The notes under the pieces were generated by a model, which did not search any database, was not told the origin of the DNA, and saw only the letters and a program-made list of their open reading frames with translations. From positions 434,001 to 498,000 of the forward strand of contig NZ_OZ242364.1 in NCBI RefSeq assembly GCF_965208925.1: 64,000 nt of DNA, written 5' to 3'. This DNA is from Poriferisodalis sp965208925 (lineage in GTDB: Bacteria > Actinomycetota > Acidimicrobiia > Acidimicrobiales > Poriferisodalaceae). A program made the translations under genes and the position numbers. Numbering within the stretch: the stretch's first letter is position 1; each line of letters starts with the position of its first letter. Below, piece after piece: positions 15,303-25,300 of this stretch.

Positions 15303-16286
15303 TCAGGCCCGCGCCCGCGCACCGGGCACGAATTCGGCCAGGAACGTGAGGGTCGCCTCGACGAAGATGTCATTGCGGTCGCCGGCCACCATGTGCGCCG
15401 CGCCGCCCACATTGGCGTAGTGCGCATGGGGCACCGTCTCCAGGAATGACTGGGCGCCTTCCTCGGAGAGTACGTCGCTGAGACCGCCACGGACCAGCAA
15501 TGTGGGCAGCGTCAGCTTCTCGGCCGCCGCCTGCTGACGCGGGATGCGCTCGGCGAAGCTGCGCGGCCGGTGCATGAACGCTGGGTCCCAGTGCCAGCGG
15601 TAGCGGCCGTCGGGCCAGAGGCGAACGTTCTTGGCGAGCCCGTCGAGGTTGCGGGGCCGCTTGCGGTGCGGCTGGTAGTTGGCGATGGCCTCGGCGACCT
15701 CTTCCAGCGATGCGAACCCGTCCGCGCCCTGGGCCATGAATTCGCGAATCTTGCGCACGCCGGCCGCTTCGATCTGCGGTGCCGTGTCGACCAGCACGAG
15801 CGCGAGCGCATCCACGGCACCCTCGCCGACCGCGGTCAGCGAGGTCCCCCCGCCCATTGAGGCCCCCACCAGCACGGGCCGCTCGCCGAAGTACTCCACG
15901 ATCGCCACCAGGTCAGCCACCGATGCCTCGGTCGTGTAGTCGCCGTCGGGCGCCCAGTCCGAGTCGCCGTGGCCGCGGGCGTCGAGGCACACGGCCCGGT
16001 AGCCGCCGTCGGCGAGGGCTTGGCCAGCTCCCTTCCAGGCATGGCGGGTCTGGCCGCCGCCGTGCTGCAGCAGCACCAGCGGGCCGTCGTCGCCATAGAC
16101 GTCCGCGGCGACCTTCACGCCTCCCGACGCGTCGATCATCACATCGGGAATGAGCGTGTCGGTGATGCGCTCGCCGTGCTCGGAGGGGTGGGAATAGACA
16201 TCCGCGCCCGCCGGCTCCGACGGGACGAAGTCGGGCGCGTCGGCGTCGGCGGGATCGAACAGCGGCTTGCGCTGTTGGTCGCTCAT
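15303..16286 (-). CDS. alpha/beta-fold hydrolase
   Basis: A 327-residue hydrolase. The nucleophile elbow is VGASMGGG, the oxyanion-hole region is LLQHGGGQTRHAW, an acidic residue near GGLSDVLSEEGA is the likely catalytic Asp, and the His is in GGAAHMVAGD. An extra polar N-terminus of about 45 residues (DPADADAPDFVPSEPAG) precedes the fold. Substrate is unknown; close patterns occur in epoxide-hydrolase- and haloperoxidase-like esterases. It lies 57 bp downstream of the selenoprotein gene on the same strand and may share its transcript. Confidence 0.85.
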   Translation of the reverse strand: MSDQQRKPLFDPADADAPDFVPSEPAGADVYSHPSEHGERITDTLIPDVMIDASGGVKVAADVYGDDGPLVLLQHGGGQTRHAWKGAGQALADGGYRAVCLDARGHGDSDWAPDGDYTTEASVADLVAIVEYFGERPVLVGASMGGGTSLTAVGEGAVDALALVLVDTAPQIEAAGVRKIREFMAQGADGFASLEEVAEAIANYQPHRKRPRNLDGLAKNVRLWPDGRYRWHWDPAFMHRPRSFAERIPRQQAAAEKLTLPTLLVRGGLSDVLSEEGAQSFLETVPHAHYANVGGAAHMVAGDRNDIFVEATLTFLAEFVPGARARA

Positions 16287-16343
16287 GGGAAGCCTCTCGT
16301 TCGCGTCGAAGCTGGCTCGCGCACCCGGCGGGAGCCGGGTTGC

Positions 16344-17294
16344 TCAGCTCGTCCGGGCGCGGCCGTCGGCCTTGGCCGCAGCCTGGTCACGTCGGCGCGC
16401 TTCGCCGGCTGCGGCCAGCGCCGCTCGGTTCGAGTCGTCGACCCGCATGAAGTGGTCACGCCAGCCGTCGTTGTCGTCCGCATCCCACACGAACGGCGTT
16501 TGCACCGTGGTGCGCGGCATCCAGGCGTGGGTGAGCAGGTCCAGCCCGGTGCTCACGATGGCGCGTTGCATGTCGGCGTCGCCGGGCTTGCCGGTCGGGT
16601 TGCCCAGCGGGAAGTCGGTGAACACGAATCGCGCAACACCGCATTCCTCGACGATGTCGCGAGCGCTGCCCGCAACCACGGTCGGGATGCCGGCTTCTTC
16701 CAGGTGACGTGCGATCAGACCGATCGTCTGGTGGCAGACCGGTCAGAGCGGCACCAGAAAGGCGACATCCACGCCGTCTTCGCGCATCCACTCTTCGATG
16801 CGGGGCGAATCGTTGCGCTGTGTCCGGCGGTGGCTGTAGTCGGTGGGGATCCCGTAGAAGCGCTCCGACAGCGCACCGATGCGACCCTCGGCCTCGAACT
16901 CGCGCAACCGGTTGATCGGCAGGTAGGTGTCGAGATCCTCGGTGTGGGTGTTGTCCTTGTCCCAGAAGAGATCGCTGTTGTAGAGGCCGTCGAGGGCGTC
17001 GTCGCAGCGGGCGGCGTAGGGCTGCTTCGGCCGAGAGACGGGCACGCCTGCAGGCTCGCGTCCCTTCTCGAAGAACGAGGTGGTGACGAGTCCAACGGTG
17101 CACTCCGACAGCGGCTTCGGCAGCGGCGTGAAGGCAACCTCGTGGCTGTACGCCCACTGGTACGGCTGCGGGTAGCCGTGCGCGGCGTAGTACTCACGCG
17201 ACTTGTCGATATAGCTCAGGTACGAACGGTGGGCGCGCCGCCCATCTGACTTCCGCCCGTTCGTCCCTCGCTGGGTCCGCTCTGTCAACGCCAT
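16344..17294 (-). CDS. PrdB/GrdB-like reductase-family selenoprotein (in-frame UGA = Sec184)
   Basis: One continuous frame of 316 residues is interrupted only by a TGA at 16743-16745. Around it the protein reads VAFLVPL-U-PVCHQTIGLIARHL, giving a UxxC redox motif, and downstream EEAGIPTVVAGSARDIVEECGVARFVFTDFPLGNP continues the family pattern of selenoprotein B of glycine/sarcosine/betaine/D-proline reductases. A hairpin with a GGTCT loop follows the UGA. ATG 17294 has AGGAGA upstream. Gene finders would split it into 183- and 111-residue pieces. Actinobacterial members lack the rest of the clostridial complex, so the role is probably a thiol/selenol oxidoreductase of unknown substrate. Confidence 0.85.
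16712..16726 (-). promoter_or_regulatory. candidate bacterial SECIS hairpin (PrdB/GrdB-like gene)
   Basis: On the minus strand CGATC, loop GGTCT, then GATCG forms a perfect 5-bp stem. The loop starts 22 nucleotides after the UGA. A GGUCU-type apical loop is also that of E. coli fdhF SECIS, bound by SelB. The stem is short, so its strength rests on position and loop rather than length. Confidence 0.65.
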
Positions 17295-17419
17295 CGTGGT
17301 TCTCCTGGTGGTCGCGCCCCAAGACTGTACGCGCCGGTCTCGACCGGATGCCGGGTGGGGCTCGAGTGTCGCCTCTACAGCGAGCGCACCTACTCGCGCA
17401 GCTCCTTAGCCTGAGCGCT

Positions 17420-17929
17420 ATGAGCGACGCTGGCGCCGACGCCGCCGGAGCGGACACGACCGCATCAAGCGGTGATGGGTCCGCGTGGGGTGCTGGAGGG
17501 CTGACGCTGGGCGGCAGCCTGGCCGATGCCGTCGAGCAGCCGCCGACGGTGTACGCGGCTGTCGGCGGGCAGCAGTTCTTCGACGAGCTGGTGGACCGCT
17601 TCTACGAAGCCGTTGAGAGCGACGAGTTGCTGCGGCCGATGTATCCGGCAGATCTCGTGCCGTCCCGACATCGGCTGGCTGGCTTCCTGGCGCAGTACTG
17701 GGGCGGACCCGCCGACTACAGCGCCGAGCGCGGCCACCCCCGGCTGCGCATGCGGCATATGCCGTTCGCCATCGGCGTCGCCGAGCGCAACGCCTGGATG
17801 CGCCACATGCTCGCGTCGCTCGAGGCGGCCAGCCTGCCCGACGGGTCGCCGCTCGACCCTGACATTGCGCAGGCCATGTTCGCCCACTTCGACAACGCCG
17901 CCACTCACCTCATCAACCAGCCCGGCTGA
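17420..17929 (+). CDS. glbO: group II truncated hemoglobin (GlbO-like)
   Basis: A 169-residue heme protein with an unusual Ala/Gly/Thr-rich N-terminal extension of about 40 residues before the globin fold. The globin part shows VYAAVGGQQFFDELVDRFYEAV, the distal region, LRPMYP, and YWGGPADYSAERGHPRLRMRHMPFAIG with the proximal His, then AWMRHM with the Trp typical of group II. Such globins bind oxygen and peroxide and may serve NO or peroxide detoxification. The longer frame from 17348 has no support. It is divergent from the selenoprotein gene and followed after 28 bp by an SCO6745-family gene. Confidence 0.92.
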   Translation: MSDAGADAAGADTTASSGDGSAWGAGGLTLGGSLADAVEQPPTVYAAVGGQQFFDELVDRFYEAVESDELLRPMYPADLVPSRHRLAGFLAQYWGGPADYSAERGHPRLRMRHMPFAIGVAERNAWMRHMLASLEAASLPDGSPLDPDIAQAMFAHFDNAATHLINQPG

Positions 17930-17957
17930 CCGGCTGAAAGCGCTAGAACAGCGGCCG

Positions 17958-18821
17958 ATGGCTGAAACGACCCGGCGCCGAGCGCGTCAGATGTGGGAAT
18001 GCGTGGAGCGGTATCACCAGCTCTGCTACTGGGCGCCCGAAGTGCGCGATTCGGGCGCAGCGGCGGGGCTGCGGGGATTCTGGATGAACTACTTCGCCAC
18101 GCGCGTGGCGCCGCTGGGACCGGTGCCTGCAAGCGTCGTGGAGTCGCTGTTCTTCTACTACGCCCCCGCCCGCGTGCGGCGCGCCATCCCGGACGCGTGG
18201 ACGTTCTCGACACCTGAACGGGTGCTGGCAGCTCGCTACGACGCCATGGACCAGGCACTGCAGCGAGAGCTGGGCGAACTGGCGAGCAGCGAGGCTGTCG
18301 GCCGGTGCGCCGAGATCGTGCGGGCAGCCTGCAATGCCGCCGACCCGGTCGGGCGGGTGCTCTTTGCCGGCTGGTCATCATTGGACTGGCCACACGAGCC
18401 GCACTTGGCGTTGTGGCATGGCTGCACGCTGCTCCGCGAGTACCGCAGCGGCTGCCACCTGATCGCGCTGGCGGCGGCCGGCCTCGACGGCTGCGAGTCG
18501 GTGGTGTCCCAGGTCGCCGTAGACGAAGCGCCCCACGAGTGGATTCAGGAAGAGGCCGGCTGGACCGAGGCTGAGGCCGCGGCGGCATACGAGCGCCTGC
18601 GAGCCCGCGGCTGGACAGATAACGATGGGCTGGCCACCGCAGCAGGTGTCGCCGGGCGCGCCGAGGTCGAGGCCATGACCGATCGGCTGGACAGCTTCCA
18701 CTGGTCCGCCATCGGCGACGAAGCTGCCGACGCTCTGCTCGCGGACATGGCACCGATCAACGCCGTGCTGCCCAAAGACGACCAGCTCGACTGGCGAGAG
18801 CTGTACCCCGCCAACGACTGA
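17958..18821 (+). CDS. SCO6745-family protein
   Basis: A 287-residue, mostly helical protein with the pattern of the actinobacterial SCO6745/SalK-like family: RYHQLCYWAPEVRDSGAAAGLRGFWMNYFATRVAPLGPVPASVVESLFFYYAP near the N-terminus and FHWSAIGDEAADALLADMAPINA near the end. The family is abundant in actinobacteria and its biochemistry is not established; a link to MarR-like regulators has been suggested only from fold. ATG 17958 follows the globin stop by 28 bp, so co-transcription with glbO is likely. Confidence 0.75.
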   Translation: MAETTRRRARQMWECVERYHQLCYWAPEVRDSGAAAGLRGFWMNYFATRVAPLGPVPASVVESLFFYYAPARVRRAIPDAWTFSTPERVLAARYDAMDQALQRELGELASSEAVGRCAEIVRAACNAADPVGRVLFAGWSSLDWPHEPHLALWHGCTLLREYRSGCHLIALAAAGLDGCESVVSQVAVDEAPHEWIQEEAGWTEAEAAAAYERLRARGWTDNDGLATAAGVAGRAEVEAMTDRLDSFHWSAIGDEAADALLADMAPINAVLPKDDQLDWRELYPAND

Positions 18822-18844
18822 CCGCGTCTGCAAGGCTGCGGCCC

Positions 18845-19345
18845 ATGAGCGAGCAACTGCCTGGACACGTCGACGATCCGGTGATGTCACACAGCGAGTC
18901 GATCGACATCGACGCCCCGCCTCAGGCGGTGTGGGAGATGGTGACGGCGCTCGACCGCTACGGCGAGTGGAGCAACGAGAATACGGGCGGGTACTGGCGC
19001 AAGAGGCCAGACGGCGTGCCCGGCACCGGGCAGGTGGGCGACATGTTCGTCGGCATCAACCGGCTCGACGGCGAGGAGTGGAAGGCTCCGGTGGAGATCA
19101 TCCGCCGCGTCGAGAATGAGGACTTTGCCTTCGTGACGGGCGGCCTGGAATACAACATCGTGCTGTGGCGCTACCAGCTCGCGCCCAGTGGCTCCGGCAC
19201 AACGCTGACCGAGACCTGGACGCTGCGCCAGCTGTCCCCGCGCATGGTCGAGTTCGGGCAGCCCGAGCTCGAATACCGGGCCGGCAACGCCCGCGCGGGC
19301 ATCCGCGCCACGCTGGCGGCGATGAAGGCGGCCGCAGAGGCCTAG
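18845..19345 (+). CDS. SRPBCC/polyketide-cyclase-like protein
   Basis: A 166-residue START/SRPBCC-fold protein (SESIDIDAPPQAVWEMVTALDRYGEWSNENTGG, then WRYQLAPSGSGTTLTETWTLRQLS and a long C-terminal helix). The fold encloses a hydrophobic pocket and can bind or transform hydrophobic ligands. A later in-frame Met (residue 14, MSHSESIDI) is an alternative start, since the first 13 residues lie outside the domain. It follows the SCO6745 gene by 23 bp on the same strand. The ligand is unknown. Confidence 0.8.
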   Translation: MSEQLPGHVDDPVMSHSESIDIDAPPQAVWEMVTALDRYGEWSNENTGGYWRKRPDGVPGTGQVGDMFVGINRLDGEEWKAPVEIIRRVENEDFAFVTGGLEYNIVLWRYQLAPSGSGTTLTETWTLRQLSPRMVEFGQPELEYRAGNARAGIRATLAAMKAAAEA

Positions 19346-19367
19346 CGCCCTGCAATAGGGCAACCCG

Positions 19368-20102
19368 TCAGCCGGGGATGCCCACCATCTGGGCGGTCGC
19401 GTGCATGTTCACGAGGCGGCTGAAGTCGACATACTCGCTGAAGCCGTCCTCGGTGATCGTGGCCCGGTAGTCGTCCCAGCCCTGCGGATCGCGGAAGTAC
19501 AGCTCGGCCATGCCCAAGTAGGACTCGTTGGCGGGGTCGTGGCTGTGGTTGACCACGTAGCGCAGGCCGCCGATCTGGTTCATGACGCCGCGCACGTTGG
19601 GCGCGTGCGCCTCCAGCCAGTGCCGGAACGCAGCGTCGTAGTCGATGCCGTCCCGGGCCGGCACCAGGAATGTCACCTTGAAGAAGCCCGACCGTGTCGC
19701 CGGGAACGGCTCGTTCAGCGTGTTGGGCACCAAGGGCAGCTCGCCGTCGATCACCACGTACTCCGTGGTTGCCCACCCCACGTACGGCTCGGCCTTCTGC
19801 TGGAACGTGTCTCTGGGTACGGTGCCGTGCGGCTCGGGCGGATTCGGGATGGCGCGGTCGAACCACAGCTGCGCCATGCCGTCCCAGGGGACGTCTTTGC
19901 CGTGACGCTGATCGAACAGCGTCGCTATGTACTTCGTGGCATGGACCTTGCCGTCGGCGGCTGCGCGCTCCTGGCCGGCGATCACGGCGGGCATGTGGTT
20001 CTTGAACCAGTTGGCCACCAGCTCGTCACGCGTGGCTTCGGGCCGGCGTCTGATCAGGAAGATCATCTTTGCGCCCGGCGTAGCCGTGATCTCGCTCGTC
20101 AT
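19368..20102 (-). CDS. EthD-domain protein with two ferredoxin-like halves
   Basis: A 244-residue protein made of two dimeric alpha/beta-barrel (EthD-like) repeats: KMIFLIRRRPEATRDELVANWFKNHMPAVI in the first and FFKVTFLVPARDGIDYDAAFRHWLEAHAPNV in the second. EthD proteins accompany oxidative catabolic systems; their chemistry is rarely known. ATG 20102 is chosen for the strong GAGGAGG upstream; the frame open to 20438 is antisense to the aminotransferase region. It converges on the SRPBCC gene. Confidence 0.82.
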   Translation of the reverse strand: MTSEITATPGAKMIFLIRRRPEATRDELVANWFKNHMPAVIAGQERAAADGKVHATKYIATLFDQRHGKDVPWDGMAQLWFDRAIPNPPEPHGTVPRDTFQQKAEPYVGWATTEYVVIDGELPLVPNTLNEPFPATRSGFFKVTFLVPARDGIDYDAAFRHWLEAHAPNVRGVMNQIGGLRYVVNHSHDPANESYLGMAELYFRDPQGWDDYRATITEDGFSEYVDFSRLVNMHATAQMVGIPG

Positions 20103-20220
20103 CGATGCCTCCTCAGGGAATTCCGCACGGCTTGCGTACGCCGTACGCCCCACGATCCTGCCACTCCGACCCCGACGCTGCTGAGCCGACCCACCGCAGC
20201 CGGCTAGCCGGCGTGCTGGG

Positions 20221-21405
20221 CTATCCCGCGCGCAACTCCCCCACGAGCGCTTTCGCAAGCAGGTCGTAGTCCTCGGGGCGGTTGTAGAGGTGGGCCGAGA
20301 TCCGCAGCACGCGTTCGGGCGGCGCCGGCCAAGTGAACACCGGCACTTCGATGCCGTGGTGATCGCGCAGCGCCGCCATGAGCGGATCGAAGATGGCGGA
20401 ACCCGAGTTGTCCGCGGCAGGCAGCGGCACGCTGGCAATGGCGCCGATCATGTCGTCAGGCGCGGGAGCCTCGATCTCGAGCGCCTCGATGAGCTTGCGT
20501 CGGCCCTCCAGGCACAGCTCGCGGATCGTCGTCTTGACGCCGGACCAGCCTTCGGGATGCATCGCCTCGACGGCGGCCAATGCATCAGGCACGGTCAGCC
20601 AAGAGCTGGGGTCATGGGTGCCCGTCCAATCGAACTGAGCATGCAGATGGCCGCCGCCGGACGGCCAGCCGCCGTTGTACCCATGGCTGATGACCGAGTG
20701 GTGCATGCCATCGCGCCGGTCCGGCCGTACCCACAGGAATGCAGCGCCCTTGGCGGAGCACATCCACTTGTGGCAGTTCGCGGTGACGTAGGAGACGCCC
20801 AGCTGCGTCACGTCGAAGTCGATCATGCCGGGAGCGTGGGCCGCGTCGACCAGCACCCGAACGTCGGGTTCAAGCTGCGCTGCGAGCTCGGCGATCGGCA
20901 TGACCAGACCCGTTGCGGAGGTCACCGCGTCGATCAGCAGAACACGCGTGCGGTCGGTGACAGCGCCGAGCACCGCATCGACCACCTCGCCGCAGTCTTC
21001 GAGCGGAAACGGCACCGGTGCAGTCGTCACGACAGCACCCGCCCGCGATGCCGAGACCACTGCCGCGTTGGCGCAGGCGTTGTACTCGTGATCAGTCACC
21101 AGAATCTCATCGTCAGGCGAGAGGCTCGGCTCCAGCGAGCGCAGCACCGCGTTGACCCCAGCCGTGGCGTTGGTCACGAACACCAGCCCCGCCTCGTCGG
21201 CACCGACGAAGCGCGCGACGACTCGTCGGACCTCGTCGAGTGACGCCTGGTACTCGCCCTCCAAGAAGAAGCGGGTCGGGTTGGCCTCGATGCGGCTGCG
21301 GATGGCCTGCTGTGCCTCAAGCACAGACGCAGGAGTAGCGCCGAACGAGCCGTGATTGAGATGGATCGCCTCAGGGTCCAGGAGCCACGCAGTCACGGAG
21401 GGCAC
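20221..21405 (-). CDS. class V aminotransferase-fold PLP enzyme (isopenicillin N epimerase-like)
   Basis: A 394-residue PLP enzyme. The N-terminus LNHGSFGATPASVLEAQQAIRSRIEANPTRFFLE is characteristic of CefD-like proteins. Aspartate and His of VLVDAAHAPGMIDFDV hold the cofactor, and the Lys in NCHKWMCSAKG forms the Schiff base. The family includes epimerases, desulfurases and lyases, so the reaction is not determined; nothing nearby suggests beta-lactam synthesis. It is separated by 118 bp from the EthD gene downstream. Confidence 0.88.
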   Translation of the reverse strand: MPSVTAWLLDPEAIHLNHGSFGATPASVLEAQQAIRSRIEANPTRFFLEGEYQASLDEVRRVVARFVGADEAGLVFVTNATAGVNAVLRSLEPSLSPDDEILVTDHEYNACANAAVVSASRAGAVVTTAPVPFPLEDCGEVVDAVLGAVTDRTRVLLIDAVTSATGLVMPIAELAAQLEPDVRVLVDAAHAPGMIDFDVTQLGVSYVTANCHKWMCSAKGAAFLWVRPDRRDGMHHSVISHGYNGGWPSGGGHLHAQFDWTGTHDPSSWLTVPDALAAVEAMHPEGWSGVKTTIRELCLEGRRKLIEALEIEAPAPDDMIGAIASVPLPAADNSGSAIFDPLMAALRDHHGIEVPVFTWPAPPERVLRISAHLYNRPEDYDLLAKALVGELRAG

Positions 21406-21470
21406 GCTACGGCGCGATTGGACGCTTGAGGAGGGAAGTCCCGATCCTTCGGAGATTCTTGAAGACGCAG

Positions 21471-21716
21471 CTACGCCGTCTCGCGGCGGTCTTGTTCTCG
21501 GCGCTCGCGTTCAAGCGCACGAAGACGCTCGCGTTCATACCGCTCGTACCGGTCAGCCCGTTCCTCGATCTCCTGCCAGAGGGCATCCCACTCTTCGCGG
21601 GTAGGCGGCTTCTGGTCCGCAGGCGTGAATTCCGAAGCAGGCACGGTGAAGTGGCGCGGGGCCCTTCTGCCGGCCACGCGCCGGGGGTGCCTCGGCTCGC
21701 CGGAATCGGTGGTCAT
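21471..21716 (-). CDS. small charged protein paired with a DUF3467-like gene
   Basis: An 81-residue protein that begins with ATGA overlapping the stop of the DUF3467-like gene, so the pair is translationally coupled. The first third is basic and proline-rich; the rest (REEWDALWQEIEERADRYERYERERLRALERERREQD) is a long charged helix likely to form a coiled coil. No family is recognised. The coupling suggests it binds or regulates its DUF3467-like partner. Confidence 0.6.
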   Translation of the reverse strand: MTTDSGEPRHPRRVAGRRAPRHFTVPASEFTPADQKPPTREEWDALWQEIEERADRYERYERERLRALERERREQDRRETA

Positions 21717-22000
21717 GACGCCTCCATCGGCGGAGGTGTGAGCCGACGGTGCTCCACCTCGTAGTCGCCGACTCCATTCGACATCGTCTGGACAATACCG
21801 AACATTGCTGTGGATGGAATCCTGACGCGGGCGACGATGAGCTGCGATTCGGTGTCAGGAATCGGGTGAAGCCAAGGTGCCAGAAAGTCCACGGTGAACT
21901 CGTGGCGCGTATGCCAGACCCGCGCGTCGTTGGCATAGACGCCGCCACTCGGCACGTGCTCATCGAATACGAAGTCGGGCTCAGCTGCCATGCGGGGCAC
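21713..22000 (-). CDS. DUF3467-like protein
   Basis: A 95-residue protein. GGVYANDARVWHTRHEFTVDFLAP, then LIVARVRIPSTAMFGIVQTMSNGVGDYE, follows the DUF3467 layout seen in the 13354-13680 gene (a Y/W-x-N start, HxxxEFTLDF strand, RI-x-x-P-S/Q strand and terminal helix). Start 22000 or the Met at 21991 are both possible. It heads a two-gene unit with the coiled-coil-like 81-residue protein. Function is unknown. Confidence 0.65.
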   Translation of the reverse strand: MPRMAAEPDFVFDEHVPSGGVYANDARVWHTRHEFTVDFLAPWLHPIPDTESQLIVARVRIPSTAMFGIVQTMSNGVGDYEVEHRRLTPPPMEAS

Positions 22001-22379
22001 GATAGATCAGCATCGCCAGTATTTTTCAATCAATTTCAATGATCGTCACTGTCACAGAAAACGCAGCGGGCAAGAGCAAACCTGAGGAGGGCGTCGCCGG
22101 ATGGGCGAACACGAAGGCATGGTTGTGCCCGACCACCGGACGATCAAGGTCGCGCAACTGCAAGCCAGGTGCCGGCCGATATCGCTTCCGACTGGTACAC
22201 GCAACGAAAGTGTGGGCGCCTTCCGCACTCATCGGCTGACACCCAGGCTGCGCATGCCCCAGTCGACCTCGCTCTCGACACGGCGAATCTAAGGTGATCA
22301 CCAACGGCGGCGCCGGCGTACGCACGCCCGGAGCTTTCCGGGGAGACCTCCTGCCGACGGTGTCATCAAACCGGAGATC
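22001..22379. other. intergenic region upstream of pyruvate carboxylase, no gene supported
   Basis: This gap separates the divergent DUF3467-like and pyruvate carboxylase genes. Short open frames exist on the plus strand (from 22039 and 22101), but they are Arg/Pro/Ser-rich with no ribosome-binding site or family pattern. An AT-rich patch at 22015-22045 is a likely promoter zone for the minus-strand pair. No operator or riboswitch was recognised. Confidence 0.5.
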
Positions 22380-25300
22380 ATGATGAAGAAGCTGCTGGTA
22401 GCGAACCGGGGCGAGATCGCTATCCGGGCCTTCCGGGCGGCAACCCAGCTCGGCATCCGGACGGTCGCGATCCTGCCCGTCGAGGAAGAGCGCAGCGGCG
22501 CGCTGCACCGCATCAAGGCCGACGAGGCCTACGTCATCGGCGAAGAGGGCCGACCCGTGCGTGCCTACCTCGATCATGAAGTCATCGTGGCCAAGGCAGT
22601 CGAGGTCGGCGCCGACGCCATCTACCCCGGCTACGGATTCCTGTCCGAGAGCCCGGACCTCGCCGACGCGTGTGCCGCAGCGGGCGTGACCTTCGTGGGG
22701 CCCAGCGCTGAGGTGCTGCGGCTGACCGGCAACAAGATGCGGGCACGTGAGGCCGCCGAAGCCGCCGGCCTGCCCGTGCTGGCACAGTCGGCGCCGATCG
22801 ACGACGACGCTGCTGATGCCGACATCACCGGCGCGGCGTCGGCGATCGGCTACCCGCTGTTCGTGAAGGCGGCATCGGGCGGCGGCGGCCGGGGCATGCG
22901 GCGCGTGGAACGCCCCGACGGCCTGGCCGAAGCGATCGAGGCCGCCCGCCGCGAGGCCCACAGCGCCTTCGGCGACGGCACGGTGTTCCTGGAAGAGGCC
23001 ATGACCGATGTGCGCCATATCGAGGCGCAGGTGCTGGCGGATGCCGGCGGCAACGTGGTGCACCTATTCGAGCGGGACTGCTCGGTGCAGCGGCGCTTCC
23101 AGAAGGTGGTCGAGATGGCCCCCGCACGCATGCTTGACCCCTCAGTGCGCCAGAGACTGCTGGCCGACGCCGTGCAATTCGCCGAGGCCATCGGCTACGT
23201 CAATGCGGGCACCGTGGAATTCCTCGTCGAGGCGGGCGAGCGTCATGTCTTCATCGAGATGAACCCGCGCATCCAGGTGGAGCACACGGTGACCGAGGAA
23301 GTGACCGATGTGGACTTGGTGGAGTCGCAGCTGCGCATCGCCGCCGGCGCGACGCTCGACGATCTCATGCTCAGCCAGGACCGCATCAGCCTGCGCGGTG
23401 TCGCCATGCAGTGCCGGGTGACTGCGGAGAATCCGGCCAACGACTTCCGGCCCGACACCGGGCGCATCGTCGCCTACCGGCCTGCCAGCGGGGCGGGGGT
23501 GCGGTTGGACGGCTGCGTGTACCAAGGCGTCGAGATCACGCCGCACTTCGACTCGATGATCGAGAAGATCACCTGCCGGGGGCCCGACTTCGACACGGTG
23601 GTGCGTCGCATGCAGCGTACGCTGGCCGAGTACCGGGTGCGGGGGGTGTCGACCAACCAGCCGTACCTGCAGGCAATCCTGGCCGACACGCAATTCCGGG
23701 CCGGGCCGATCACCACCACATTCATCGACGACCGGCCGGAGCTGACGGCTGCCTCGGTGGGTGCCGATCGCGCCACCCGGCTGCTGCGCTACCTGGCCGA
23801 CGTGACCGTCCACCAGCCCCACGGTGCCGCGCCGACGCGCACCGATCCGGCCTCCAAGCTGCGGGCCACCGCCGGCACGCCGCCTGCGGGATCGAAGCAG
23901 CGTCTCGACCAGCTCGGCCCGTCGAGTTTCGCGGCCGATCTGCGTGCATCGACCGGCGTGGCGGTCACCGACACCACGCTGCGCGATGCCCACCAGTCCA
24001 TCCTGGCCACCCGGCTGCGCACCATCGATCTGGTCGCCGGTGCCCGCCAGATGGCCCACTTCACGCCGCAACTGCTCAGCATGGAGTGCTGGGGCGGCGC
24101 CACGTTCGACGTGGCGCTGCGGTTCCTGCACGAGGATCCCTGGCAGCGGCTGCGGCGGATTCGGCGCGCGGCACCCAACATCTGCACGCAGATGCTGCTG
24201 CGGGGCCGCAACACCGTCGGATACTCGCCCTACCCCGACACGGTTGCGCACGAGTTCGTGGCCGAGGCCGCCGAGTGCGGGATGGACGTCTTCCGTGTGT
24301 TCGACGCGTTCAACTCCATCGATCAGATGCGACCCGCCATCGAGGCCGTGATCGCCGCAGGGGCGGTCGCCGAGGGCACCATCTGCTATTCGGGCAACCT
24401 CACGAGCCCCGACGAGCGTCTCTACACGCTCGACTACTACCTGGGCGTCGCCGAGCAGCTCGACCGGGCGGGAGCGCACATCCTGTGCATCAAGGACATG
24501 GCGGGCCTGCTGCGGCCGCCTGCCGCTGCGACGCTGGTCAGCGCTCTGCGCGACCGTTTTCCCCAGCCGGTGCACCTGCACACCCACGACACGGGCGGCG
24601 GGCAGCTCGCTGCCTACCTCGCTGCCATCGATGCCGGTGTGGACGCCATCGACGGCGCCGCCCCGCCGCTGTCGGGCATGACCTCGCAGCCGTCGATCGC
24701 CTCGATCGTGGCCATGACCGACGACACCGAACGGGCGACGGGCCTCAGCCTCGACGCCATCGGCGACATGGAGCCCTATTGGGAAGCGGTGCGCGGCGTC
24801 TACGCACCATTCGAGGCCGGCTTGCCGTCGCCGACCGGCACCGTCTACCGCCACGAGATTCCCGGCGGGCAGCTCTCCAACCTGCGCACCCAGGCCACTG
24901 CGCTCGGCCTCGGGCACCGGTTCGAGGAAGTCGAGCAGCTCTATGCCGCGTGCAACGAGCTGCTGGGCCGTCCCATCAAGGTGACACCGTCGTCCAAGGT
25001 GGTCGGCGACCTGGCACTGCACCTGGTGGCCTCGGGCGTCACGCCCGATGAGCTGGCTGCCGATCCCGCATCGGCCGATCTGCCCGACAGCGTCATCGGC
25101 TTCCTTCACGGCGAGCTCGGCACACCGCCCGGGGGCTTCCCGGAGCCGTTCCGCGCCCAAGCGACCGAGGGCCGCGAGTGGGTGCCCAAGACCAAGGAGC
25201 TCAGCGACGATGACACGGCGGGCTTGGCGACTGATCGCGCCGCCACGCTGAACCGCTTGCTGTTCCCCACCCAGTCGGCCGCTCAGGACGAGAACACGCA

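Noticed and set aside
16743..16745. Stop or frameshift splitting the PrdB/GrdB-like gene
   Set aside because: Frame is unchanged on both sides, UGA is in the expected UxxC redox position and a SECIS-type hairpin follows.
22039..22292. Small plus-strand genes upstream of pyc
   Set aside because: Composition is Arg/Ser/Pro-rich, with no ribosome-binding site and no family pattern.
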